A stretch of DNA of 64,000 nucleotides. It comes from Haladaptatus pallidirubidus. GTDB taxonomy: Archaea > Halobacteriota > Halobacteria > Halobacteriales > Haladaptataceae. Each line of letters starts with the position of its first letter. The stretch's first letter is position 1. Position numbers and translations under genes: made by a program. Location: positions 1 through 64,000 of the forward strand of contig NZ_CP085303.1 in assembly GCF_020700235.1 (NCBI RefSeq), in the 5' to 3' direction. The notes under the pieces are model-generated. The model searched no databases, was not told the DNA's origin, and was given only the letters and a program-made list of their open reading frames with translations. Below, in pieces: positions 17,416 to 27,043 of this stretch.

Positions 17416-17766
17416 CTATTTCACGTCAGATTTATGGATGATATGCCGTTTCGGTGGCCAACTTTCTTGTTTTAGTTGTTGAAATCCAATCAAACATAGG
17501 GCTTGACCAAGAAACAGCATGCCCAATAAATCAGTTGGCACGTTATACTTTGTCTGCATATGAGTAACAGACATTGCTATGAATATACTACCAATTATAA
17601 TCCAGGCACCTTTTTTCAGCATTGGTCCGGAAGATATAAATTCAGTAAATCGAATCGCATTTGAGCGAACAACTGAATCCTCCCAGTCCTGTTGATCAAC
17701 ATTTTGGGCTGGCATACCATCTTTGCTAGAGGATAGCACAATATATGTATTCCCTTGATCATTCAT
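17416..17766 (-). CDS. hypothetical protein with two membrane helices
   Basis: 116 residues with a polar N-terminal half and two hydrophobic stretches: GAWIIIGSIFIAMSVTHM near residues 53-70 and DLLGMLFLGQALCLIGFQQL near 80-98. The C-terminus is basic (PPKRHIIHKSDVK). No family recognised. Convergent with the FAD protein gene. Confidence 0.5.
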   Translation of the reverse strand: MNDQGNTYIVLSSSKDGMPAQNVDQQDWEDSVVRSNAIRFTEFISSGPMLKKGAWIIIGSIFIAMSVTHMQTKYNVPTDLLGMLFLGQALCLIGFQQLKQESWPPKRHIIHKSDVK

Positions 17767-17827
17767 TTGATAATATTTTTGTACTAATTATTTCCTTCGC
17801 CAAATTAGTTGATACAGAAGACCATTT

Positions 17828-18118
17828 TGACATCCTCTCCGCGCTAAAGCGCGAGGATTCCTCCGTTGGGGGTTCGGCTACCGACCCACGGGGGCAACTT
17901 GCGGGTTCGTGCGCACTTCTTTGGGACTGTCGTGAGGGTGTGGTTTCCCCTGTTGACTGTGCGTGAAGACAAGTCAAAAGGAACTGCCGAACGAACCACC
18001 GTTTCAGCCCTTTTTTATTCGGGACATACCAAGTGACGGCTTGAGACCCGAGGAAACGCGCAACCTGAATATCCACTTCGTGGATTCCCGCATCTTTAGG
18101 CGCGGGAGGATGTAACCA
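17828..18118 (-). mobile_element. IS200/IS605 remnant bounded by inverted right-end palindromes
   Basis: The left boundary is TGACATCCTC followed by the stem GCGCT/AGCGC. Inside, the minus strand reads SAHEPASCPRGSVAEPPTEES, the relic of a TnpB tail (relatives end RTNPQVASVG). The right boundary is a second palindrome, CCCGC...GCGGGAGGATGTAAC, in the opposite orientation. An open minus-strand frame, DIQVARFLGSQAVTWYVPN onward, fills the middle without a recognised function. The unit of about 290 bases looks like a non-autonomous element (compare the palindrome-associated transposable elements of Haloquadratum). Confidence 0.6.
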
Positions 18119-18150
18119 CCCATGGAAAGCCGCTTGTTATTCCAATATCT

Positions 18151-18309
18151 ATGAGTACGGACCCCAATGCGACTGTCGCTTGGAGCAGTAATGTGTCACC
18201 CACCTCGAAGCAAGACCTCAATCTCAAGAGTTTCTTTGGACGCTCCTCCGGAGAAACGTATCAGCTTCACTTCGCCGAGGAAGGTGAATTCGTTATCATT
18301 CAGCCGTAA
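18151..18309 (+). CDS. possible 52-residue protein
   Basis: An ATG frame that starts MSTDPNATVAWSSN and ends GETYQLHFAEEGEFVIIQP, with a composition normal for a haloarchaeal protein (acidic, alternating beta-like C-terminus). It lies between two insertion-element relics. No family recognised and no Shine-Dalgarno seen; it could equally be a fragment. Confidence 0.35.
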   Translation: MSTDPNATVAWSSNVSPTSKQDLNLKSFFGRSSGETYQLHFAEEGEFVIIQP

Positions 18310-18344
18310 GAAGAACTGCAGCCTCAGCAGTAAGACGGATGACG

Positions 18345-18381
18345 GCGCTGTATCCCCGCCATAAACGACGGGGTTTTAACG
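18345..18381 (-). repeat. solo IS200/IS605-like right-end palindrome
   Basis: CCCCGCC-ataaac-GACGGGG stem, preceded on the plus strand by TGACGGCGCTGTAT. Closely resembles the palindrome at 20845-20881 in the other orientation. Not joined to a stop codon here. Confidence 0.55.
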
Positions 18382-18529
18382 CCTCCCATTCAGATAATTT
18401 CGGTACACTCTTGTGACGTCACTGTCTTCAAATGTGACGCATGGCACGCATTGTAGAATTATCACATCAGACCGGGATATACCGCCCTAATAGCACCTCC
18501 CAACACCGATCCATTAGAAGTGATTGCTG

Positions 18530-19648
<1,119 letters not shown>

Positions 19649-19661
19649 GGGTTAAGAGCAA

Positions 19662-19700
19662 TGACGTCCTCGCCCGCCGTAAACAGTTGCATTTCCTTGC
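19662..19700 (-). repeat. IS200/IS605-like right-end fragment
   Basis: TGACGTCCTCGCCCGCCGTAAACAG, on the plus strand, is the reverse complement of the terminal part of the palindrome at 25784-25822. It begins 14 bases after the mscS stop, so it does not share the stop codon. The rest of 19649-19934 shows no gene. Confidence 0.55.
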
Positions 19701-19934
19701 TGTTTAAAGATAGACAAATACTGTCCCATTGTTGAGTTTGCGCAGACATCCTCAATCTAGGAGAGAGGTATCTGATGACAAATACACTATTGTCCAACAA
19801 AGTGCTCTCTGACAACTCCATAACGGTGGGAACGCTTACTGTTGCACGTGTTACTGAGGAGATAGTTTAAGTCATAAAATCTTCCCTTCGGAGAAGGCGA
19901 CAGAATTAAGGCGGTTATAATTCTTTTATTATAT

Positions 19935-20822
19935 ATGCCGCGTATCGATTGGAAGCAGTATATACTACTTCATAAAGAGCAGCTTCTCGTTCTTTTTGCT
20001 GCCTTGCAGGTTGTTGCTGCAATGTTCGTCGTTCCAGTAGCAGCAGAGTCACCGTCAGAAGATAGAAATAGTACATGCGATTTGATCAAACTATTAGATT
20101 GGATTGTGACGGAAGATACTCTACGAATAGTCTCAATTTCGAGTTCAAGAAATACGACAGTCAATGAGTCTTCTCGAGATGAAGATGGACTTTCGATCGA
20201 CGAAGAACAACAGCTTGGAACGGATCCAAATAGTGTCGACACGGACTGTGATGGCATTACGGATTATGAAGAGACAAATGGTGGCCAGCCAGTTGATACG
20301 GATCAAGATGGGACCATCGATGCCCTTGATAGCGATTCAGATAATGATGGTAGATCGGATACAGTAGAACGCGCTAACGGAACTAACCCACTGGAGAAAG
20401 ATAGCTCTTCAGATACCATAACAGATCCAAATAATACTAGTAGACCTGATTCCCCTGAGGCTCCTTCTAACGGTTCGAACACGGGCAAGGACGACAATCA
20501 TACCAGCTCTTCTGGCGAGCACGGCGGTTCTACACCTACCACCAACGAAAATCCTACAAATACACCCACTACTACGTCGGTTACTGATAGTTCTGAGACT
20601 ACACGTACGTCTGTCGAGACAACTGAAACGAGTGCTCACTCTACGACTGGAACAACTAGCTCCACTTCTACTGAAACTAGCAAAGTAACAGCAAAACGCA
20701 CCAGTTCACAGGACGTCCCTGGATCAGACACGCTTCCTGATATCAATTCACCATTCATCGCACTCATTGGATTGCTCTGTGTGCTTAGCGGTTTGGTAGC
20801 TATTACTCGTCGTAGAAACTGA
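19935..20822 (+). CDS. surface protein with calcium-binding TSP3 repeats
   Basis: 295-residue exported protein. The N-terminal helix LLVLFAALQVVAAMFVVPVAAES (about residues 16-38) looks like a signal peptide. Thrombospondin type 3 repeats follow: DEDGLSIDEEQQLGTDPNSV, DTDCDGITDYEE, DTDQDGTIDALDSDSDNDGRSD at about 83-140, with the D-x-D-x-D-G spacing that binds calcium. Then a Ser/Thr-rich, glycosylatable stalk of about 110 residues. It ends with a membrane helix and basic tail, SPFIALIGLLCVLSGLVAITRRRN, an architecture like PGF-CTERM archaeosortase substrates, though the PGF triad itself is not clear. Probably cell-wall anchored. Confidence 0.75.
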   Translation: MPRIDWKQYILLHKEQLLVLFAALQVVAAMFVVPVAAESPSEDRNSTCDLIKLLDWIVTEDTLRIVSISSSRNTTVNESSRDEDGLSIDEEQQLGTDPNSVDTDCDGITDYEETNGGQPVDTDQDGTIDALDSDSDNDGRSDTVERANGTNPLEKDSSSDTITDPNNTSRPDSPEAPSNGSNTGKDDNHTSSSGEHGGSTPTTNENPTNTPTTTSVTDSSETTRTSVETTETSAHSTTGTTSSTSTETSKVTAKRTSSQDVPGSDTLPDINSPFIALIGLLCVLSGLVAITRRRN

Positions 20823-20844
20823 GTATTAATTATCTGAGCACAGG

Positions 20845-20881
20845 CGCTAAAACCCCGTTGTTTACGGCGGGGAGGTTGTCA
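20845..20881 (+). repeat. solo right-end palindrome supplying the TrmB stop
   Basis: AACCCCGTTGTTTACGGCGGGG followed by AGGTTGTCA. The last three bases (20879-20881), read on the minus strand, are the TGA stop of the TrmB gene. One of eight such cases in the window. Confidence 0.7.
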
Positions 20882-21661
20882 TGCCTCGATGAATTTCGAA
20901 AACCAGGTTTCCAGAAGACCGATCAAAACACTAGTAAACCCAGTGCCATCGCTCCAGAAGGCGACTTCGTTCTGGATCCCGTTTTGCTGGGCAGGGACAA
21001 GGACGCTCATAAGGACAACATCTGAATCGATCGCCAGAACCCGGCCACTCCGATCGTCAGTATCATCTTCTGGCGTGATCGAGGTGTGATGCGCTTCAAG
21101 ACTTCGGTCTTCAAAAAGCTCACAAACAGATGGGTTTTCACTCGTAATGAGAATGTCAACATCTGCAGCTTTCGCGCTTACAAACGCGTCAATCACATTC
21201 TCAGTCACCATTGATGGATCGCGAGCGGCAAAAATAACTCGCTGATTCGCGTTGCTAATGAGTTGGGCGACACGATCGCTGATCGTCTTCTGACCTTTGA
21301 TCGTCCAAATGTCTTCCTGAGTTTCAGTTTCATCGATCGGCTGTTGTTGCAGGGAACTAAGTGCATTAAACGCACGATCTTGCTCGCGTTCGAGTTGGGC
21401 CTGTAAATGTGCACGTGCCTCATCAAGTCCAACCGCCCGGAACTGCTGTGGGCTGGATTGCTGAACATCCACGAGCCCCAATTCTTCCAATCCCTCAGCA
21501 GCACCATAGACTTGTGAGCGAGGCACATCACTATTATTCGCGATTTCACTTGCGGTCGCCTTTTCGATCGGCTGCAAGGCACAGAAGACCAATGCCTCAT
21601 ACTTTGAGAGTCCGAGCTGCTGGAGTGCGGCAGCCGCATCAGCCCGAGTTGCCTTAGTCAT
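20879..21661 (-). CDS. TrmB-family transcriptional regulator
   Basis: 260-residue regulator. The N-terminal winged helix reads LQQLGLSKYEALVFCALQP, then ATASEIANNSDVPRSQVYGAAEGLEELGLV (residues 11-63), the TrmB HTH. A short helical linker LEREQDRAFNALSSLQQQ and a C-terminal PLD-like sensor domain follow (IWTIKGQKTISDRVAQLISNA onward). Its start overlaps the end of the MMPL gene by eight bases, so the two are co-transcribed and the regulator probably controls this transporter gene. TrmB proteins often sense sugars; the effector here is unknown. Confidence 0.85.
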   Translation of the reverse strand: MTKATRADAAAALQQLGLSKYEALVFCALQPIEKATASEIANNSDVPRSQVYGAAEGLEELGLVDVQQSSPQQFRAVGLDEARAHLQAQLEREQDRAFNALSSLQQQPIDETETQEDIWTIKGQKTISDRVAQLISNANQRVIFAARDPSMVTENVIDAFVSAKAADVDILITSENPSVCELFEDRSLEAHHTSITPEDDTDDRSGRVLAIDSDVVLMSVLVPAQQNGIQNEVAFWSDGTGFTSVLIGLLETWFSKFIEA

Positions 21662-24600
21662 TTGTTGTACCTACATCATCGATGGTGGATTTATCTGCCG
21701 ATTCAGAAGTCGTTGTCCCACCAGGACCCAAATACCGTGTCCAGAGGGCAAGGAGACTGGGAAGCACAAAGACACTCGCAAGGAACGAGTAGATGATTGT
21801 GAGCCCCGTAATGATGCCAAACTGCTGGAGCGGTGGGAGGATGGCGAACACAAGGACACCAAAGCCACCCACAGTTGTCGCCGCACTCCCGAGGAGTGCC
21901 CCACCAGTTCCAGTCACACTTTGACGCATCGCAATCCACACGGACGCTTGCTCGTCGAGCTCGTGGATGTAGCGCTCACTGAGGTGAATACTGTAGGCAA
22001 TGCCCAGTCCCACCGTCAAACTGGTAATTAGTCCAGTAATCACGTTGAACGGAATCCCAAGGATATACATCGTGCCAAGGATCCAGGACACACTGAATGC
22101 CACTGGGAGCAGCGTAATGAACCCAAGCGTCGCACTCCCGTGCAAGAAGTAGTACGTGAGCATTAGGAAGATAAACGTTGCACCAAGCGTGATTAGGAGA
22201 CTCTCGATAACGGAGTTGAGCAGCTGATCCTGGACGATTTTGAAGACGATCGGTTGACCAGTTGCGACCGCGCTAAGACTATTGTTCTGTTCGATAGTCC
22301 CTGCAACGGCTTTCATCTGCTTGCTAACCGCATCATCGCTTGCACCTCCTTTGACCGAGATCGTCATACGGATGGCTTTGTACTGTCCCTCGTCTGTTCG
22401 GTAGAGAACACCTTTCGCTTGGTCTGGTGCAACCGTGTATAGTTTGTCATAGACCGCTTTCAGATTGCGATCGGGGACGCCATCGCCGTTGGAATCTGCA
22501 TTTTCAAACGTTGTTTTGAATGAGTCATTCTCCTTTGCGACCGACTGCATGACCGAAAGCGGACTATCGATATCCGGCTCATCACTCGACAAGATGACTG
22601 TCGAGTCTTTCTTCGCCGCTTCGCTCTCTGTTTTTTCTATTGTTTCGAGTGTAGTTGACTGTGTTATATCCCCACGTATCAGTATTTCTGCATTGGAATC
22701 CTGACGCAGGAAATTGTTATTCACGTACTCCAGCGAGGATTTCATTGTATACTCACCAGGAGCGAAGGGCTCTGGTAACTCGGTCATGAGACCGGACGGA
22801 TCGCTTGCCAGGAAATCCTCTTGAGAGAAGCTTGTGTCGACCTGAGATGCACCAACTCCGCCGAGCAAGGTGAGTATCACAGCGATGGCAAGGACGATAC
22901 GTGGCGCCTTGCGGGCTGCCGTTGCACCGCTAGCAAGTACTGCGCCAAGCCGTCCACCACCAGTTCCAAAGGCCCGCTTTTGCCGATCCCAACCACGAGT
23001 TTCTAAGAGTGAATCGAGCTCGGTCTTGATAGCCGGAATCAGCACGCCGAAGATGATCAGTGCAGCCGTAATCCCGACCGAGCTGACGATACCGAACTGC
23101 CGAATGGGGGGTACGTCACTAACAAGATTCGAGAGGAACCCGATCACCGCAGTAACCGTCACGAGAATCAACGCGATACCAAGACTCGATAGTGTGACTT
23201 TCATCGACGTTTCGACGCCCTCGGTGCGATTCCGCTCTTCGCGGTGACGCATAAAGACGTGAATCGCATAGTCAATTGAGAGCCCGATGAGCAATACCGG
23301 GACTGCGATGAAAATCTGATTGAAGTTGATGTCAGCCCAGCCCATGAACCCGAACGTCCACATAAGGACCAGGGCAATACCGAAGAGTCCTAAAATAATA
23401 TCGAGAAGATCCCGATAGGCGAATATCAGCACACCAAGAACGAAGATAATCGCCAGGGGCCCGACGATAAGGACACTGTCACTCATCGAGCGTTGGGTTT
23501 CATCTGCGATGATACCGCTTCCGAAGACAAGTACGCTCGATTGCTTTGTATCAATATTTTTGTGTGCGATCGTCTGCATGGCCTTCTGCGAGTTCATGAT
23601 TCGATCGCTCGCCGTCTGACTACTGGTAGCGTCTCCTTTCGTCTGTTGGGCGACGATGATCATCGTCGCATTCGCATCCGTGCTCCCAGCTTCATAGCTG
23701 GTTGGCATGAATGAAAATGCACCATTCCCATCAGCACTGGAACCATCCTGGCTAGCGTTTTCGCCGAGAACTGTCGTGGTTGCATTGTCGATTTCCGACT
23801 GATTGTGTGACTCCAGAATCGACAGTTGTTCAGAAAGTGTAAAATTAGTCCCATTCTGAAGAGTTTGCTGGCTGTTCTCTAGCTCCTCACCATCCTCTTT
23901 GAGCGTTTCTTGTGCGTTTTCGAATTCCTCAAATTGTTTTTGAAGCTGTTTGCCCTCTTCTTCGAGCTGTTCGGAATCGTTCTCCAATTCCTTCTGTGCC
24001 GCTTGTAGTTCTTCAGAATCCGCTTGGAGCTGCTGTGAATCTTTCTTGAGTTGTTCGCCACGCTCTTTGAGCTGTTGAGAATCTGCTTCGAGATTAGCCT
24101 GTTTTTTCTGCAGTTCCTTTTTGTCCTGTTGGAGCTCGCCAAAGGCTTCCTGTAGTTCTTTTCCTTCTTGTTTCAGTTCTGCAGATTGCTCTTTGAGCTC
24201 AGCCTGGTCTGCTTGCAGTTGTTTACCCTTCTCATTGAGTTGCTCGGATTGCTTTTTGAGTTCCGCCTGGTCTGATTTGAGGTCGGCTGCCTCCTGTTCG
24301 AGCTGTTGAGCATCTTCGATGAGTTCTTGTCGATCCTGTTGGAGAGCAGCTGATTCATTCTTGAGCTGAGCTTGGTCAGCTTCTAATTGAGATTGTTCCT
24401 CGCGAAGGGAAGCAAGCTGTTGCTGGTATTCCGTATCGTTGAGGGTTCCATTTTGATAGGCTTCCTCGATTGCCGCTTGCCGTCCTTGCAACTCTTGGCC
24501 TCGTGCGACCAATTCTTGCTGTGTCTGGTTCAGTTCGTCGGCACGCTCTTCCAACTCTACTCTGCGTTGTTTGAGTTCAGTCTGGCTTTGATTGAGTTCT

Positions 24601-25424
24601 TGTGCGCGCTGTTGGAGTTCTTGGCCACGTTCCTGAAGCTCTGCTTTGCTCTCGTTGAGCTGTTGGGCTTGTTCTTGGAGCTGCTGACCCTTTGTTTGCA
24701 GCTGTGCTTTGCTCTCGTTGAGATCATCAGATCGCTGCTGGAGCTGTTGTGCACGCTGTTGGAGATCTTCACCTGCTGCTTCGAGTTTCTCACCGCGCTG
24801 TTGGAGCTCCTGCTTACTCTCGTTGAGTTCGTCAGACCGTTGTTGGATCTTCTCGCTACGCGCGTTCAACTCGTTACCGCGTTCTTCCAGGCGTTCGCCC
24901 CGTTGCTGGAGTTCTTTCTTGCTCTCATTGAGTTGTTCAGACCGATTCTGAAGTTGCTTGCCCCATTCTGTGATGTTTTCTCGCCGTTGCTGGAGATCGT
25001 TACCTCTCGATTTGAGTTCTTCGGCTTTATCTAGCTGGAAGACCGTTGTTGCGAGAATATTCGCGATACCAACTGTTGGTGACTCATCTGTGAGCGTTTC
25101 GTTGATTGTACTGTTATTCCTCAGTTTTTGTTGTAACTTGATCTGATTTTGGAGGGATGTTTTAGAAAGTGTATTGTTATCTCGAACGATTACTTGGACA
25201 CTTGTTGTGTTGTTTGAATATGTTGAAAAATTTTCATTAATATAATTCTGGGCCTTCGCTGCTTGACTACTTTCGCTTTGAAACGAATCCAGAGAAGATG
25301 ATTGTCCAACCATCGATGCACCCGATCCGAGAATCAACGAAAAGATAAGCAGCACTACGATGAGTAGGCGACTGTGTTTGATGATTCCCGCACCCAGGCG
25401 CTCAGAGAACGACATCTCTGACAC
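21654..25424 (-). CDS. RND/MMPL-superfamily exporter with giant coiled-coil domain
   Basis: 1256-residue inner-membrane protein. Helix 1 is at about 19-36 (RLLIVVLLIFSLILGSG). A very long extracytoplasmic coiled coil follows (about 134-524). A cluster of five helices with SSD-like character starts near 650 (DSVLIVGPLAIIFVLGVLIF), then GLSIDYAIHVFMRHREER. A second half repeats the pattern: a single helix, a soluble loop of about 250 residues, and five helices ending with GLGIAYSIHLSERYIHEL. The paired GxxxDYxxH-like motifs identify the MMPL class. The coiled coil is made of seven-residue units, with LNESK-type repeats spaced 35, 35, 21 and 21 residues apart. No substrate can be read from sequence. 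Followed by the overlapping TrmB gene. Confidence 0.88.
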   Translation of the reverse strand: MSEMSFSERLGAGIIKHSRLLIVVLLIFSLILGSGASMVGQSSSLDSFQSESSQAAKAQNYINENFSTYSNNTTSVQVIVRDNNTLSKTSLQNQIKLQQKLRNNSTINETLTDESPTVGIANILATTVFQLDKAEELKSRGNDLQQRRENITEWGKQLQNRSEQLNESKKELQQRGERLEERGNELNARSEKIQQRSDELNESKQELQQRGEKLEAAGEDLQQRAQQLQQRSDDLNESKAQLQTKGQQLQEQAQQLNESKAELQERGQELQQRAQELNQSQTELKQRRVELEERADELNQTQQELVARGQELQGRQAAIEEAYQNGTLNDTEYQQQLASLREEQSQLEADQAQLKNESAALQQDRQELIEDAQQLEQEAADLKSDQAELKKQSEQLNEKGKQLQADQAELKEQSAELKQEGKELQEAFGELQQDKKELQKKQANLEADSQQLKERGEQLKKDSQQLQADSEELQAAQKELENDSEQLEEEGKQLQKQFEEFENAQETLKEDGEELENSQQTLQNGTNFTLSEQLSILESHNQSEIDNATTTVLGENASQDGSSADGNGAFSFMPTSYEAGSTDANATMIIVAQQTKGDATSSQTASDRIMNSQKAMQTIAHKNIDTKQSSVLVFGSGIIADETQRSMSDSVLIVGPLAIIFVLGVLIFAYRDLLDIILGLFGIALVLMWTFGFMGWADINFNQIFIAVPVLLIGLSIDYAIHVFMRHREERNRTEGVETSMKVTLSSLGIALILVTVTAVIGFLSNLVSDVPPIRQFGIVSSVGITAALIIFGVLIPAIKTELDSLLETRGWDRQKRAFGTGGGRLGAVLASGATAARKAPRIVLAIAVILTLLGGVGASQVDTSFSQEDFLASDPSGLMTELPEPFAPGEYTMKSSLEYVNNNFLRQDSNAEILIRGDITQSTTLETIEKTESEAAKKDSTVILSSDEPDIDSPLSVMQSVAKENDSFKTTFENADSNGDGVPDRNLKAVYDKLYTVAPDQAKGVLYRTDEGQYKAIRMTISVKGGASDDAVSKQMKAVAGTIEQNNSLSAVATGQPIVFKIVQDQLLNSVIESLLITLGATFIFLMLTYYFLHGSATLGFITLLPVAFSVSWILGTMYILGIPFNVITGLITSLTVGLGIAYSIHLSERYIHELDEQASVWIAMRQSVTGTGGALLGSAATTVGGFGVLVFAILPPLQQFGIITGLTIIYSFLASVFVLPSLLALWTRYLGPGGTTTSESADKSTIDDVGTTND

Positions 25425-25650
25425 CTCTGTTAAGCCATACCAATTGTGTTTGTAGTAGACTACTCACGATTATGTTGTTATTTGACTACTCACAGCCATC
25501 CAGATATACTTTCCGATACTTGCATGCCTAACCTTCCCGTCAGATGTGGACAAATATCTATTGAATCAAACACACTAAAAACAGCAAAAGGAATGAAGAA
25601 CAGAGAATTATTATCTATTAACATGATATCTTGATAGGGCAATGAGTAAG

Positions 25651-25731
25651 CTAGTGCTTTCCCTCACACCAGAGTAGCAGCCCAACGAGGGAAAGAGTAA
25701 TACAGATGATATATTGGCGGAGAAGATCCAT
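25651..25731 (-). CDS. possible 26-residue membrane peptide
   Basis: A minute minus-strand frame beginning MDLLRQYIICITLSLVGLLL and ending CEGKH, with one hydrophobic segment long enough to cross a membrane. Tiny single-helix proteins occur in haloarchaea, but with no recognised relative and no clear ribosome site this stays speculative. The rest of 25425-25780 contains no gene. Confidence 0.25.
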   Translation of the reverse strand: MDLLRQYIICITLSLVGLLLWCEGKH

Positions 25732-25783
25732 TATATGACATTGAAAGAATAAGTCCACACTTATTACAAACTATCTTTAATCA

Positions 25784-25822
25784 GCGAGAGAATCCCGCCG
25801 TTTACGGCGGGCGAGGACGTCA
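25784..25822 (+). repeat. solo right-end palindrome supplying the IclR stop
   Basis: The stem CCCGCCGTTTACGGCGGG is nearly perfect, preceded by GCGAGAGAAT and followed by CGAGGACGTCA. The final TCA (25820-25822) is the antisense of the TGA stop of the IclR-type gene. About 33 bases are shared with the copy at 34113-34156. Confidence 0.75.
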
Positions 25823-26587
25823 CCGATAATACTGACTTTGAACTTCGATCTCATTTTTTGCGTACTCTAACGTTTTCAGCATTTTACTAACGTACGACGA
25901 TTGAAACCTGGTCCGTGGGCCAGTAATTCCTATTGAAGAAACGACATTCTGGTCACTATCGAAAATTGGAACTGCAACCCCCCTTACGCCGCGTAAATGT
26001 TCTTCATCGTCAGTTGCATACCCTTGTTGGCGAATTAGTTCGAGCTCATCTTCGAGTTCATTACGATTTGTAAGAGTCCGTTTAGTTCCACGCGGAAGGC
26101 CATGTTGATCAATGATCTCTGACCGCCTCGCACTGGATAGATGGGCGAGGATAGCTTTTCCAAGAGATGTCCAATGCATATATGTATGATTGCCAATGGG
26201 AATGTCATCGCCAGCAGCCATTTCACCCGCACTGCGATACAAGATGATTCGATATCCCCTTTCCTCAACTGCAACACCGACTATTTCACCTGTTGTTGAA
26301 GCTAACTCATTGACTTTGCTCTTGAGCAATTGTACAGACTCATAGTGTTGTCTGATGATACCACCATCTTCTAAGAATTGAAGTGACCGTTGGTACGTCG
26401 TACCCGTTTTTACTAAATATCCCTGTTGGAGCAGCGTGTTCAGATGAGTAAATACAGTACTTGTAGACATATCGAACTTTTCAGAGATTTCCGAAACACC
26501 CACAGGTTCTGTTTCACTAAGGACGTTGAGAATATCGAATGTGGTTTCAACAGCACCAATGGTCTTTCGTTTGTGAGTGTCTGCCAT
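25820..26587 (-). CDS. IclR-family transcriptional regulator
   Basis: 255-residue regulator. The N-terminal winged helix is at residues 10-70 (TIGAVETTFDILNVLSETEP, VSEISEKFDMSTSTVFTHLNTL). The C-terminal IclR effector domain shows GYRIILYRSAGEMAAGDDIPIGNHTYMHWTSLGKAILAHLS and the late motif GVRGVAVPIFDSDQNVVSSIGITGP. It is divergent from the gntP operon, whose catabolic enzymes it very probably controls, with a sugar acid or its breakdown product as effector. Palindromes containing TATCGAAA-like cores lie between the two genes. Confidence 0.88.
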   Translation of the reverse strand: MADTHKRKTIGAVETTFDILNVLSETEPVGVSEISEKFDMSTSTVFTHLNTLLQQGYLVKTGTTYQRSLQFLEDGGIIRQHYESVQLLKSKVNELASTTGEIVGVAVEERGYRIILYRSAGEMAAGDDIPIGNHTYMHWTSLGKAILAHLSSARRSEIIDQHGLPRGTKRTLTNRNELEDELELIRQQGYATDDEEHLRGVRGVAVPIFDSDQNVVSSIGITGPRTRFQSSYVSKMLKTLEYAKNEIEVQSQYYR

Positions 26588-26638
26588 ATCTCCGTATAGC
26601 GTCGGTGTTAGTAAAAAGCTATCCTACTCTTTAGAAAC

Positions 26639-26661
26639 TATTTTCGACGCTATCGAAAATA
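26639..26661. promoter_or_regulatory. palindromic operator candidate near iclR
   Basis: TATTTTCG (26639-26646) and CGAAAATA (26654-26661) form a perfect eight-base dyad around ACGCTAT, 52 bases upstream of the iclR ATG. A second palindrome, CTATCCGATAG, follows immediately. The position fits autoregulation by IclR. Confidence 0.5.
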
Positions 26662-26845
26662 CGCTATCCGATAGAAACCAGGATACAATGGACATTCTGT
26701 TTCGTTTATCTACGAATAACAGATGTGATGACTTCCGATTATGGTGGTTTCAGGGACTCTCCAAAAGAAACTAGAGCTTTTGAGAAAGAATTCGGTTAGA
26801 GAGGAAAGCCAGATTAATACACACATTAATAATCGCAATTAAGAT

Positions 26846-26877
26846 CGGATTTCTACCTTGTCGAAAGTAGAAATCCG
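26846..26877. promoter_or_regulatory. 11-base perfect inverted repeat upstream of gntP
   Basis: CGGATTTCTAC (26846-26856) and GTAGAAATCCG (26867-26877), separated by ten bases that include TTGTCGAAA. Located about 170 bases before gntP. Likely an operator for the divergent IclR protein, or an RNA hairpin if transcribed. Confidence 0.5.
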
Positions 26878-27013
26878 GATAATTAGCAAGTCTTTTCAAG
26901 CAACCCATCGCCCCCACTTGATTTTGAAAATTTGTATCTAATCCCGTCTTTTACCATTATCGAAACTATATTTAGCAGATTTCTTTGGAAATAGTATTAT
27001 TTTAGCAGATAAA

Positions 27014-27020
27014 TTTATAA
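27014..27020 (+). promoter_or_regulatory. gntP TATA box, leaderless start
   Basis: TTTATAA lies 24-30 bases before the ATG at 27044. That is the usual distance for leaderless haloarchaeal transcripts, and it argues against the ATG at 27020, which would sit inside the promoter. Confidence 0.55.
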
Positions 27021-27043
27021 TGGTTCGATTTATGTGGGTAGTT

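Noticed and set aside
24387..25034. Long plus-strand open frame of 215 codons with Leu/Phe-rich sequence
   Set aside because: It is the antisense shadow of the heptad repeats in the MMPL gene; the repeated codons make long false frames on both strands.
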